A stretch of 64,000 bases of DNA from Torymus aiolomorphi (Eukaryota; Arthropoda; Insecta; Hymenoptera; Torymidae), in the NCBI GenBank assembly GCA_036365515.1, contig CM070874.1, forward strand, positions 21,898,709 through 21,962,708. Direction: 5' to 3'. The position numbers and the translations under genes were made by a program. The number at the start of each line of letters is the position of its first letter. Position 1 is the first letter of the stretch. Under the pieces are notes generated by a model. The model was not told where the DNA came from and made no database searches. It saw only the letters and a program-made list of their open reading frames with translations. Below, piece by piece: positions 1 through 9,313 of the stretch.

Positions 1-760
1 ATTTACAGTGGGGCGCTGTGCGGTGGCGCCGATAATTGGAGCGCGCACGTTTGTCCAAGTTTACGCGCGGGCGCGCGCAGCATTGTAAAAGTTGACCTCT
101 GCAGGTCGCATTCGCGTGCCACTGTGCAGGGTGTGATTGTACGCGTACACAATTTTTTGCAGAACATCGATGTATCGCTTGGTGTTCCGATGTGAGAAAT
201 ATCTCCATATGCGCTCGCGCAGTGTTCTGTTGAGCCGCTCGACCACCGCTGCCTTGATATCCGGATTTCTAGCGACGCAAAAACCGATCTCCATGCGCTT
301 GAGAAAATTTTGAAAAGCGGCGCCAAGAAATTCCTTGCCCCGATCGGACTGCACACATAGAGGCACGCGCGGTTTCGCTCTGTCGGTAATTCGTTCAAAA
401 GCGCTGGCAACGTTGCGAGCTGTTTTATCTTTCAACGGTTCAACCCAGGCGAACTTGCCGAGTACATCGGTGACCACGAGAATATAGCAGCACCCATCGT
501 TGTAATCCTTTATCGACGTTAGCTGAAGTAGATCGCACTCCCACACGTCATCGACGTTTGTTACATTGTACGACAGACGCGGGAATCTTCTTTTTATCGG
601 ATGATGAAGTATGTAGGCGTCTTGATTGCTTAGCCACGCGTAAATTTTTTTCTTCTCCTTTTTGGCATTTACGCAGGAGGTTTCGCGCGCCCGCGTAACC
701 AGCCTCATGCTCGAGATTGTAGTATTGTTTTCCGTAAGGCATTTCGTGTTTACATATCAA
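1..760 (-). pseudogene. Polinton integrase (DDE), partial and frameshifted
   Basis: A retroviral-type integrase that would insert the Polinton into chromosomes. The main frame (61-708) has the rve core with a D-D-E triad: Asp in WECDLLQL, Asp in QSDRGKEF and Glu in VVERLNRTL, followed by a YNHTLHS segment typical of the core's end. The N-terminal segment (YYNLEHEAGYAGARNLLRK) is in a different frame over 640-760, so a frameshift lies near 655-690 beside T-rich runs. A second frameshift near position 65 shifts the C-terminal part, which then runs off the left edge. The catalytic residues are intact but the reading frame is not. It overlaps the end of the neighbouring conserved gene by about ten bases. 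Homology to Polinton integrases is confident; function in this copy is unlikely. Confidence 0.85.
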
Positions 761-1346
761 AGTGTAGCCATTTTTTCTTGGCTTGCTTTTTACTGCGTGT
801 TAGAATGGGTGAGACTGGGAACGGGTCTATATTTTCTACAGCCGTTATAGTCTCTCTCCGCGGCAGGCGTCGTTTGGCCGATTTCGCTGGTGCGGTCAAT
901 ATTTTCCCAATTTTCAAAACTTTGAGATTTTCTATGAGATTAACGGGTGTCTCGCTAGTTTTGAGAAATTTTGCAAACTCAACGCGGCCAACAGGCGCTT
1001 CGTCCTCCGTGTTCTTTTTGCTCAACGTATCCATGAGTAACTCGCTTATGTCCGAGCGGGACACCTGGTGACCATCGATGCTCACAGTGCCTGCATTGTC
1101 CCATTTTAAGCGCTCGGGAACCGCAGTCCTCCAGTGCCGAAGCAAGAGTCGCGCTTTGCGCGCGTGTACTTTGGGTATACCCTGGAGAATGTCCTCCTCG
1201 CTGAGCGGTGCGAGAGTCTTCGATTTCGTCAACCTCGTGATTCGGCTCGGCGACACGCTCGTTATCGCGGAAAAAAAGATAGCGCCGTAAAAGTCTAAGC
1301 GAGAAAAATTATCACCGCGCGTTTGTAAACTTTTTTTCCTCGACAT
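750..1346 (-). CDS. Conserved Polinton protein of unknown function
   Basis: An open frame of about 198 codons, counted from the first ATG (1346). The central segment, with LRHWRTAVPERLKW followed by an SIDGHQVSRSDISELLMDTL block, has the plan of a small protein found beside the ATPase and integrase in many arthropod Polintons: a Trp, a short 'own-G' strand, then a helix rich in Asp and Leu. I do not know its biochemical role; proteins in this position are often guessed to be minor virion components. No signal peptide, membrane helix or cysteine motif is visible. The frame is uninterrupted, unlike its neighbours. It lies 27 bases or more downstream of the hydrophobic 'GG' protein and touches the integrase gene, so co-transcription is likely. 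Confidence 0.6.
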   Translation of the reverse strand: MSRKKSLQTRGDNFSRLDFYGAIFFSAITSVSPSRITRLTKSKTLAPLSEEDILQGIPKVHARKARLLLRHWRTAVPERLKWDNAGTVSIDGHQVSRSDISELLMDTLSKKNTEDEAPVGRVEFAKFLKTSETPVNLIENLKVLKIGKILTAPAKSAKRRLPRRETITAVENIDPFPVSPILTRSKKQAKKKWLHFDM

Positions 1347-1432
1347 GCACGGATGTGGCGGCTCCGGCTGCGGGTCTCGGAGGGCCAATCGAGCCTTCAG
1401 GCACAAGAATCATTTTACGTGCTTGTTCCATC

Positions 1433-1789
1433 TTAGTGTGTGTCACCCGATCCGAATATTTTCGATATGAGAGTACTCACGAGTGGAGCTAATAAGATTT
1501 GTAGAAACGACCCGCCGTTCTGAATAATCACTCGCTTCTTTGTGCGCCAATCGTCGTCGTTTCCATTTGAGTGCGATAACTTGCGCAGCGCACGTTTATG
1601 TTTGCTCAAGCGTCTCTTCTCGCTATCGAATAATTTTACGACGCCGTGTAAAACGTTCAACGCACACTCACATATACACTTGACAAGTGGCTTGCCAGCC
1701 GCTTGGGTTATGGCAGTGCGATGTTTCTTATCGCCGTGACAGAGTGTGCCGAGTAGTGCGAGATTTTTCTTGGAAAAATGCTTACCCCG
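1433..1789 (-). CDS. Conserved small Polinton protein with hydrophobic C-terminus
   Basis: The recognisable part begins at RGKHFSKKNLALLGTLC, followed by an Arg/Lys-rich middle (KRRLSKHKRALRKLS) and ends in a hydrophobic stretch after IIQNGGSF (LQILLAPLVSTLISKIFG). Basic body, then Gly-Gly, then a hydrophobic tail is the layout of a small protein that sits next to the packaging ATPase in many arthropod Polintons. In some descriptions it is compared with small basic adenovirus core proteins; that comparison is inference. No ATG lies in frame at the expected start. The open frame extends upstream into unrelated sequence that overlaps the ATPase end, so the true start is probably in a shifted frame (an ATG in another frame occurs near 1830). 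I treat the start as unresolved. Confidence 0.55.
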   Translation of the reverse strand, partial: RGKHFSKKNLALLGTLCHGDKKHRTAITQAAGKPLVKCICECALNVLHGVVKLFDSEKRRLSKHKRALRKLSHSNGNDDDWRTKKRVIIQNGGSFLQILLAPLVSTLISKIFGSGDTH

Positions 1790-1865
1790 TGGTAATGTGC
1801 CGCGACAAGAGGCGCGACAACCGTACGGGGCATAGTTTTTTCCGACTGATGATCGGCCACGTGAA

Positions 1866-2310
1866 TCAGTGTGATTTAAAGTATTTGGGCATGTATGCAC
1901 AATGCGCACTGTCGTCGGGGAATATGTTTGCGCGAAATCTAAACTCATCGAGACAGTCTTGCGAGAGGTCTATAAAGAGGTAAGAGTGTGGTGCGCGCGT
2001 AGCGTCTACGAAGGCATCGCGCAGAAAAGCCGAGTCTTCGGGGTGGATTTGACGCGCGAGATGCTGTATTTGTGCCTTGTCGCGTGGATTTTTGAATAGC
2101 ACTAAATACTTTGTATTTAAACTTATGTCGCGCTGCGCCGTTTCCTTGTGGAAAACATTTTGTGTTATGAATATCACACTGATATTTTTGTGATGACTCC
2201 CCTTCGTAAACAGTCTAAAATAACGTCGCTCGAAGATTCTCGCATAAGATCATCGAGAACGAGTAATTTTTTCTTCTCGTTGTCCGAGGAATAATCGCCT
2301 ACCTGAGGGA
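1866..2310 (-). pseudogene. Polinton packaging ATPase, C-terminal part
   Basis: C-terminal half of an FtsK/HerA-type (A32-like) DNA packaging ATPase. The Walker B segment LLVLDDLM is at about 2245-2270, followed by the sensor-type segment FITQNVFHK and the family's conserved C-terminus, with NTKYLVLFKNPRDK. A one-base frameshift near 2185-2210 separates the Walker B part from the rest. The 5' continuation of this gene, with Walker A, lies 6.1 kb away at 8411-8609, because a retrotransposon was inserted between the two halves. The GAGGGA at 2305-2310 is the target-site copy next to the retrotransposon tail. In an intact virus-like element this enzyme would drive genome packaging into capsids; here it is dead. 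Confidence 0.85.
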
Positions 2311-2427
2311 TAGATAGATAGATAGATAGATATTTATTTATTGTGTTTGGTTCACAAAGTGTACAGAATAAAATAATATAATAGATCGCCAAAGTTAAGA
2401 TAAAATAAAAGAATGTCACAATTTAAA

Positions 2428-2515
2428 TACTAATAGAAGATATCACAGTCAAAATAATACACATCAAAATAATACTAATAGAAGATATCACAGTAAAAAT
2501 AATACAAGTGTTTAC
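2428..2515 (-). repeat. Tandem duplication in retrotransposon 3' UTR
   Basis: Within the 3' untranslated region of the element, a unit of about 45-50 bases containing AATAGAAGATATCACAGT occurs twice in a row. The rest of 2334-2827 is AT-rich untranslated sequence with no further coding signal. Confidence 0.5.
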
Positions 2516-2827
2516 AAGTGATATCACAGTTGCAAAGTGTGATCACAGTCAGAGTTATATAATAATAATACTGAATACAGTAAGTCATAGAGGCGAGCAT
2601 CGTAATAAAAACACAATATTAGCAATAAAAACATTTGGAATACCTATCAGTCAAGGATATTAAAACTATAAAAACATTAAAACTCATACATTCATCCAGT
2701 ACATTCGTTCGTCCAGACATACTTATAAATTACAGTCATACAACTAACCTAAGAGTACGGACAAAACGAATAAATAGTGTATATGGGACAGCACAAGAAT
2801 ACATATATCTGTCCCTTTCAAGGTGAC

Positions 2828-5682
2828 CTATTCTAGGTCAGATATGTGCCTCTTTACTGCACGCTTGAACCAACTGACAGATGGTAGATTACGAATCTCA
2901 GTGGGTAGGGAGTTCCATAAATGCGCTCTTCGCACCTGGAACGATTTAATTCCGTACGACTTGCGCATCAGAGGGAGCTCAAGTTCTTTTATCGCTCCTC
3001 TCACATTACCTCTGGGCACATATCTAGTAAAGAGGCCTACTAAACAGTTCGGAACATTCATTCGCACGATTTTGTACATCAGTACAGCCATAAAATCTTG
3101 CCTCCTCGAATCAGTGCGTAGCCAGCCCAATGAGGTTCTGTGAGGAGTGATGTGATCATCCCTCCTAAGTCCCACTACGTACCTCACACCTGAATTCTGC
3201 AGGACCTGCAGTCGGATCCTCAACTCCTGAGAGGCGTTCAACAATACGACAGAACAATAATCCAGATGAGGGAAAAGCAATGCCTCAACAAGCCGTTGGC
3301 GGAGAGTCACGGTAGTGTACTTTCTGAAAAATCTTAGATGGTACATGATCCTGTTGCATTTTTTAGTTATTTTATCGACATGACTTTTCCAGGTTAGCCT
3401 GGAATCTAGTACTACACCGAGACTCTCAACAGAATCTGAAAAGGGAACCTTCGTACCACAGCCCATGTCAATGCAGAGCGAGGAATCGCTTTTAACGCTA
3501 TTGATGTATCGATTGTTACCGAAAACAATCGCTTTCGTCTTGCCTGCATTGAGTTTGAGTGAGGCACGAGTAGCCCATTCCGATACTGTCCTTGCAGCCC
3601 GCTGAATCAGTGCCACCCCCTCCTCCAGTCCATCGCGTCTAATCTGGCAATAAACTTGCAGGTCATCTGCATATAATAAATGTTGAACACCCAAAGGACC
3701 GGGTTCACCCGCCAGGTCATTGATATAGAGGAAAAACAATAAGGGTCCTAGTACTGACCCCTGTGGGACTCCTAAGTTTATGCTAAGCCATGAAGACTCA
3801 CCGGAAAATTTAGAGGATACGCGTTGCATCCTGCCTTCAAAGTAGGATTTGATCCACAAGAGGGCAGCCCTAGAGAACCCCATCAATCTCAACTTCTCGA
3901 GAAGTCGGGAAGGTAGGATGGTATCGAATGCCTTACTAAAATCAAACAACAGAAGAATTGTCATCAGCTTTTTGTCCATGCCTGTTCTTATGTCGTCTGT
4001 TAGTTTAAGTAAGGCCGTTTGCGTGGAGTTAAATCGTCGAAAGCAAGTTTGTTTTGGGTCGAGTATTTTAAATGTCTCAAGATGCTCCATCAGTTGTGAA
4101 TGTGCAATCTTCTCCAGCACCTTTGAGAGAAAGCACAGCAAGGCGATAGGTCGAAAGTCTGAAGGAGATGAAGGTGCCTTGCTTTTCTTCAGACGAACAA
4201 TGTTTGCTCTCTTCCACAGGGCTGGGAAGACGTTAGTGGTCAAAGAGGAGTTGAACAGCTTAACCAAGAAGTTGCCGATGACTGGCAGTGCTTTGACAAT
4301 GACGCTTTGCGGAATGCCATCCGCACCGCGTGCCTGTGATGAGAAGTGAGACATCGCAATGACTACATCGTTAAAAGTTATGGGTTTAAATGAAAAACCC
4401 TCTGAATTACCCAATGAGATAATTCTGCGACGAATCTCACTGTCATCTCGCGGAGAGACCGACACGCCGGCAAAGTGACTGTTAAGCTCATCTGGTGAAA
4501 ATCCGTTCAGATCCTCAGTATGCTTGGGTAAGAGCCCCAGGCCACCAACTCTTTCCAAACATTACCATCTGATAGGGCATCTAAAAGTCTGGTTTGGAGG
4601 TAGGACGTCTTAGCGAGATTAATTTGTTCGTCAAGTTGTTTCCGTAGCGTGATGAATTGATCGTATAAAACTTGTTGTCCAGTCCGCTTGTAGCGTTTGT
4701 AAAGTGTGTCACGTCTATGGAGAAGCTGGCCAAGCTCCGCATCAATCCACGGCAGCCTGCCCTTTTTAGGAACAACAGTTTTCTCCGGCGCCAGGGTGTC
4801 CATAGCTGCCGTGAGATTGGTACAAAGATAGTCCAGAGCTTGCTCGGTATCAACGACGTCACCATCGAAGGGTGTCCATTTACAGCTATACAACTGAGCC
4901 GCGAGATCTTGAGGGGCTATATTTTTATAGTCTCTGTATGTAAAATTGGACTTTTTTGGCACAACCGACTTAAGTTTGATGGTAACATCTATAAAGTTGT
5001 GATAGCTGTGAAAGTTAGCTGGAATGTTTCGGCCGTCGATAATTATGTCATTGTCGTCGACAAAGATAACGTCAATCCAGGTACCAGGTTTACTTTTGAA
5101 ATGCGTGGGGCCGTGCTGGACCAGCTGCAACGACAATTCAGACGCAAGGTTGCGAACAAACCTCGCATCATGTCTGCCGCGTTGGAGGTCGGCATTCAGA
5201 TCACCCATGATTATTTTGTGACTAAAGTCACCTGACACGGATCGCAATGTATTGAGCAGATTCGAGTTTTTTAGGAAGGCTATTTTTGGCGGTCTATAAA
5301 TTACTCCAACAAGAATAGGCGGGTTTTGACGATCGCTGATGGAGCAAAATACAAATTCCGGCAATATAGGTTTACCCTTCCACTCGGTGCCTGATGTTGC
5401 TAAAATCTCACATCGCAGATGTTCCCTTACATATAAGGCTACTCCTCCGCCATTTACATTGCGATCCTGCCTAATAATTTAAAAACCTAGGATCCGAATG
5501 ACGTCGTCTGAAACAGAAGAGTCCAGCCAGGTCTCAGCAATACCAAGTAATTCGTAGGAGGGATTATCGCTAAGAAATTGACAGATTTGATCAATGTGAG
5601 CACGCAGAGAGCTCACACTGATAAAGCCCGCTTGTAGCCCACTCTTTCTCCCTACGTGCTTTCCGGTCGGTACCCCGTCTAG
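2828..5682 (-). pseudogene. ORF2: endonuclease-reverse transcriptase
   Basis: The APE-type endonuclease comes first (about 5650-4700) and shows GIAETWLD, MGDLNADL and the SYHNFIDV block that stands where the catalytic SDH region is expected. The reverse transcriptase follows, with FRPIALLCFLSKVLEK, LLFDFSKAFDT, LGVPQGSVLGPLLF and the catalytic LLYADD, then a C-terminal thumb-like region ending at 2828. There is no RNase H domain. An in-frame TAA near 5480 interrupts the endonuclease, and a one-base frameshift near 4540 separates it from the RT (the WKEL segment occurs in both frames). The frame opens directly after the ORF1 stop without an ATG, which suggests translation by reinitiation or readthrough in the ancestor. 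Family plan is that of CR1-group elements. Confidence 0.85.
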
Positions 5683-7715
5683 TCACTTAGCATCTTTGTC
5701 TTTTGACCCCTTTTTACTCACTTTAGATTTAGGTTTTTTTACAGTTTTATTTTTAGCGGTATCGGTTGTTTCACCATTACTGGAGTTTATCACAATATCG
5801 TTAATCTGTGTTGCAGGTATTTGATTATTAGTCACCTCGGGATTCGCATTCTTATAAGACACCGCAATAGCTTGTAGATCAGTAGGTGTACGGAAGACAA
5901 ATACTCGCGCGCCATCTCGCATTTTGGTTATAAACTGCCCTTGTCTATGCCATATATATTTAAAGCCCAATTTTTTGGCTAAAGATTTAAAATTTTGGAA
6001 CTCTTTATAAATTTTACTTGGTAAATACTTGTTAATAAAAATAGAGGCCACAGGTAAAGCAATGTTTCCACCAAAATGCAAGGGATCTAGGTTTTTTGTA
6101 TTTAATCCAGTAATTTTGTGCTTATTTTTCATTATTTGACTGACGAGGTCACGACTTGAAAGCCTAACTAGCAGGGCAGAGGCACCACCTGAACCGCCTC
6201 GGACTTCCTTAGACTCAGTTTCGTGCGCGTTGCCGACATTCTTATTGAGCTGTTGAATATCTGTAATCTCCGTTTTTTTAATAGATGACTGCACACTGCA
6301 CAGCACAGCGTGCACGAAATCAATGCGCTCAATATTGGCTGTCACACAATCTAGAGCGCATGATATTACAAGCCCATCGTGCTGCTCTGCGTACGAGCCT
6401 TCTTTACAACTTGATTCACTAGGAATGTTTTTGATGTTTCCATGTTTGATAGTGTTTGTGCTCGAAGATTGTGCGGTATGTTCAGAGGTTCGTGCAGATA
6501 CACCTTGATAAGGAGAGACAGAGTCAGAGACAGTTTCCACCACGGTCGCCATGCCAGAAGTTGAATTACCAAAATTTTGATCGATGGAATGGAATTCTTC
6601 TAGAAGATTTCCTTCAAATCTTTTAAGTTTGGATATTATCTTTTTAGTCATTTTATTCTCTAGTTTTGTGAAATTGTCATTAATTATTGTGTTGATGTTG
6701 TTTTCAAAATTATTTAATTTATTTTTCAATATGCTATTTTCTTCCATCAAATCACACTGTTTAGTCTGCAACTCTACCAGCTGGGAGTTTTGACTGCGAA
6801 CTAAAGGGTCGAGTTCGAGCAAACTATCAAATACCTTCTTTGTTTGTGTCTGTAATGCTGGTAGAAATTTTAAATATAGCTCCATAGTAGTAGTGAGAGT
6901 TGAGGAAAGAAAAGAGATGGCAGTATTAGACGGCTGGACTGCGACCGTGCTAGCACCTAACTTTTGTGAGTTGTAAATATTATTCGAATTGACTAATGAC
7001 TCGTGACTAGTTAGTAATTTCTCTATCCGCTCTTTGAGGAACTTATTTTCATCGAGGACTTTACGCTGATCAATTTGAAACATGTTAAATTTAACTGATT
7101 GCTCTTCAATCTTCTTCTCTAATCGGGTGATTTGGCTAATTAATGGACCTACAGCATCTTCGGTAGCTATTTTAGTTGGTGGCTGAGACAAAAACTTGCA
7201 GTATTTACTGCGTCCAGCTTCTTCATAGTTTGGTGTTGAAAGTCGTCAATAGTTCTTGTGAGCAGTTCGAACTGTCTGCTAAATAAATCAAGCATTGAGG
7301 CCGGTAACGAGCAGTGGTGCACAGGACTTAATGGAATCGCCAGTGTGCTCTTGCTATCGGTAATAGTAGGAGTAGATGCCGTTATCACGTTTTGCTCGTT
7401 CATGGAAGTAGTAGAAGCGTTTAATAGCCGTTTGTTAGGAGACGTTTTGCTTATTAAATTGTTTTTTCCTTTATTTCCTGTGTCCGGTTTTCCATTTATC
7501 TTAGCCGAGATACTGGTATTGTTTAATCATTCTGTGCTGTAGTTTTTGGTGGTGTTATGAGTAATCTTGATGCATTTTTCACAGACAAATGTCGATTTTC
7601 CTATTACTGTCATTGTGTTACAGACGTCATGGTAAGCTTTTAAGCAGATTTTGCACCTGCGTAAAATTGCGCCTTTACGATCTCTTTTTTTTGCACGTTA
7701 AGCATGAGACTGTAG
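5683..7715 (-). pseudogene. ORF1: PHD-like finger, coiled coil and FP-like domain
   Basis: Order from the N-terminus: a decayed PHD-like zinc finger at about 7715-7565 (CLTC, then in a shifted frame CKICLKAYHDVC and CEKC); a linker; a long coiled coil (ITRLEKKIEEQ, then heptads up to about residue 200 of the main frame, 5683-7191); and a C-terminal domain with INKYLPSKIYKEF and FITKMRDGARVFVF. That domain resembles the baculovirus FP-type fold reported in ORF1 of several insect CR1-group elements. Frameshifts occur inside the finger and at a T5 run near 7185. ORF1 proteins of this kind bind element RNA and act as chaperones; that role is inferred from the family. Confidence 0.7.
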
Positions 7716-8410
7716 CTACTGTTGGTACCATAGCGTGTTTCAGTGTAGGACGATATTTAGTATAAGTCTACTAATATTAATACTTTCGTCACAGGAAACA
7801 GTCAAAATTTCAAGGTCAAGATCTTTGAAAGTATCCCCAAGTCATTATTTTATTATTTACAAAATTTAAATTGAGCGCGCTAGCATTGTGCAAATAAACA
7901 ATTTATGAAGCACCTTTATTTAAAAATAATTTTTATCTATGCGCATCAATATTTCGGGTGGCCTATACGAGCTTTGTCGACACTATAAAGTTTGGCCGTG
8001 TACACCTACTTGCAAGTTGAGAAACTCCCTCTGTCGGCCACCCCGAAAAGCTTCTCCCCTCTCTTCTCATCGAACGGTCATTTCGGGTCCAATTTCTATC
8101 GCAGCGACTGGAAAGGCGATGACTGTGTGTGCGCTGTAGTTGGAATGACATGCGAATTGGCCTTTATATACTTCGGAGCTTCCGGAAAAACTTAACCTCT
8201 CACTGGATTGAACGAATTTTTATAGGACACCTACGCTTTGAATATCAAAGGTATGCAGTTGTCACTCCGGGTGCATGGAGTCTGCAGGAGTCCGCAGTAT
8301 TCTATAACAATTTGAGCTCCCACGAGTCGGTTAATAGTTGTAAAAAGGCGACTTACTTGGGAGCGAGTGAAAAGTGCTTCAGTCCTTACCGGAAGAGAGA
8401 GCGGAGAGCG

Positions 8411-8609
8411 GAGGGAGACCCTCTCTAAACTCGATGGTTGGTCCAGCGGACTTAAAAGCTGTTCTGTAAGCCTCCTGCCATTCAGCGTAATAAAACAATA
8501 AGCGATCGAAGCGTACTGTACACATCTCCTGCAAATGTGCGAGAAAGCGCTGGACGAAGCGAGTTTTCCCGCAGCCTGTGGGTCCGCACACGCAGCAGGT
8601 AAACGGGTG
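8411..8609 (-). pseudogene. Polinton packaging ATPase, N-terminal part (Walker A)
   Basis: Carries the Walker A P-loop CGPTGCGKTRFVQRF, preceded by HPFTCCV, which is the expected N-terminal strand of the Polinton packaging ATPase. A TAA lies immediately upstream of the His codon and no ATG is present in frame, so either the start has been lost or a short N-terminal piece is in another frame. The coding sequence ends abruptly at the GAGGGA duplication (8411-8416), where the retrotransposon was inserted; its continuation, with Walker B, is at 1866-2310. The few codons past 8411 are retrotransposon 5' end and not ATPase. Confidence 0.8.
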
Positions 8610-8611
8610 TT

Positions 8612-9310
8612 ACCATCGGATATCCATATTTTTACACGAGCTCTACCCTACGAATGAGACCGGACCACGCTTTTCCAATCATTTCATAGCCCCCCATTGA
8701 CAAATAGACTGCTGGCCCCAACGAGCGGCTGAGGTGGCGGCGGCGGCGGCGGGCGGGCGGGTAGGCGACGCGCGCGCGCGCGGGGACTAGCATCTTTACC
8801 CGCGGTGGTGAGCTGAATCGTTGCGGTGGCAAGCTGGTCGGCCGCGGTGTTGGCATCTTTACCCCGCGGTGGTGAGCTGAATCGACGCGGTGGCAAGCTG
8901 TTCGGACGCGGTGTTGGGCTGATTCGCGCGCTGTGACTAGCGTGCAGCCGCTGAAATAAGCAGAATTACCGCACGACAACTAGCTTGCGAACGCCGACGA
9001 TGAGCACATTTACCCGCGGCTGCTGCTGCTGCTGCTGCGATATAGTGCAACTTTGTCACTACAATAACTTCTTAGTATATGTAACTAAATAAAAAATATA
9101 GTAACGTCAGCTTTTATAATCTTCGAAAAACGATATAAAACATTCACTATATTACTTTGCTGTTAAGAAAAAATATAATGGTTTATTATAACTACATGGA
9201 AAGTGGTGATGGGTAGAAATAATAGAACATTTTGATGGAAAAATAATTTTTTTATTAAAATATAAAAAAGACGAATTTTACATAAGTACAAGTTTTTTAT
9301 AAAAATACAC
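8612..9310. repeat. GC-rich spacer with 62-bp tandem repeat, then AT-rich stretch
   Basis: Between the ATPase and polymerase genes. 8728-8785 is a run of GGC and GC repeats. At 8791 and 8853 the unit beginning CATCTTTACC is repeated in tandem (period 62, with GGTGGTGAGCTGAATCG in each copy). A (CTG)n stretch follows near 9020-9036. From about 9060 the sequence becomes AT-rich up to the polymerase stop. Long open frames in the GC-rich part are low-complexity Arg/Pro and I do not call a gene. Confidence 0.55.
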
Positions 9311-9313
9311 ATA

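Larger units (their letters stand above)
2311..8410 (-). mobile_element. CR1-group non-LTR retrotransposon inserted in the ATPase gene
   Basis: A 6.1-kb element read on the minus strand, with its 5' end at 8410 and its 3' end at 2311. The 3' end is a short tandem tail (TAGA repeats on the plus strand, 2311-2330). GAGGGA is repeated at both boundaries (2305-2310 and 8411-8416), a 6-bp target-site duplication that can partly merge with the tail. Setting the element and one GAGGGA aside joins the two halves of the Polinton ATPase in one frame, which confirms both boundaries. It encodes ORF1 (PHD-like finger, coiled coil, FP-like domain) and ORF2 (endonuclease plus reverse transcriptase). The 5' untranslated part is about 0.7 kb (7715-8410). 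The clade (L2, Daphne, Kiri or relatives) is not resolved. Confidence 0.85.

Noticed and set aside
8632..8979. 115-codon minus-strand frame in the GC-rich spacer
   Set aside because: Low-complexity Arg/Pro/Ala from GGC and GC repeats; no domain and no support.
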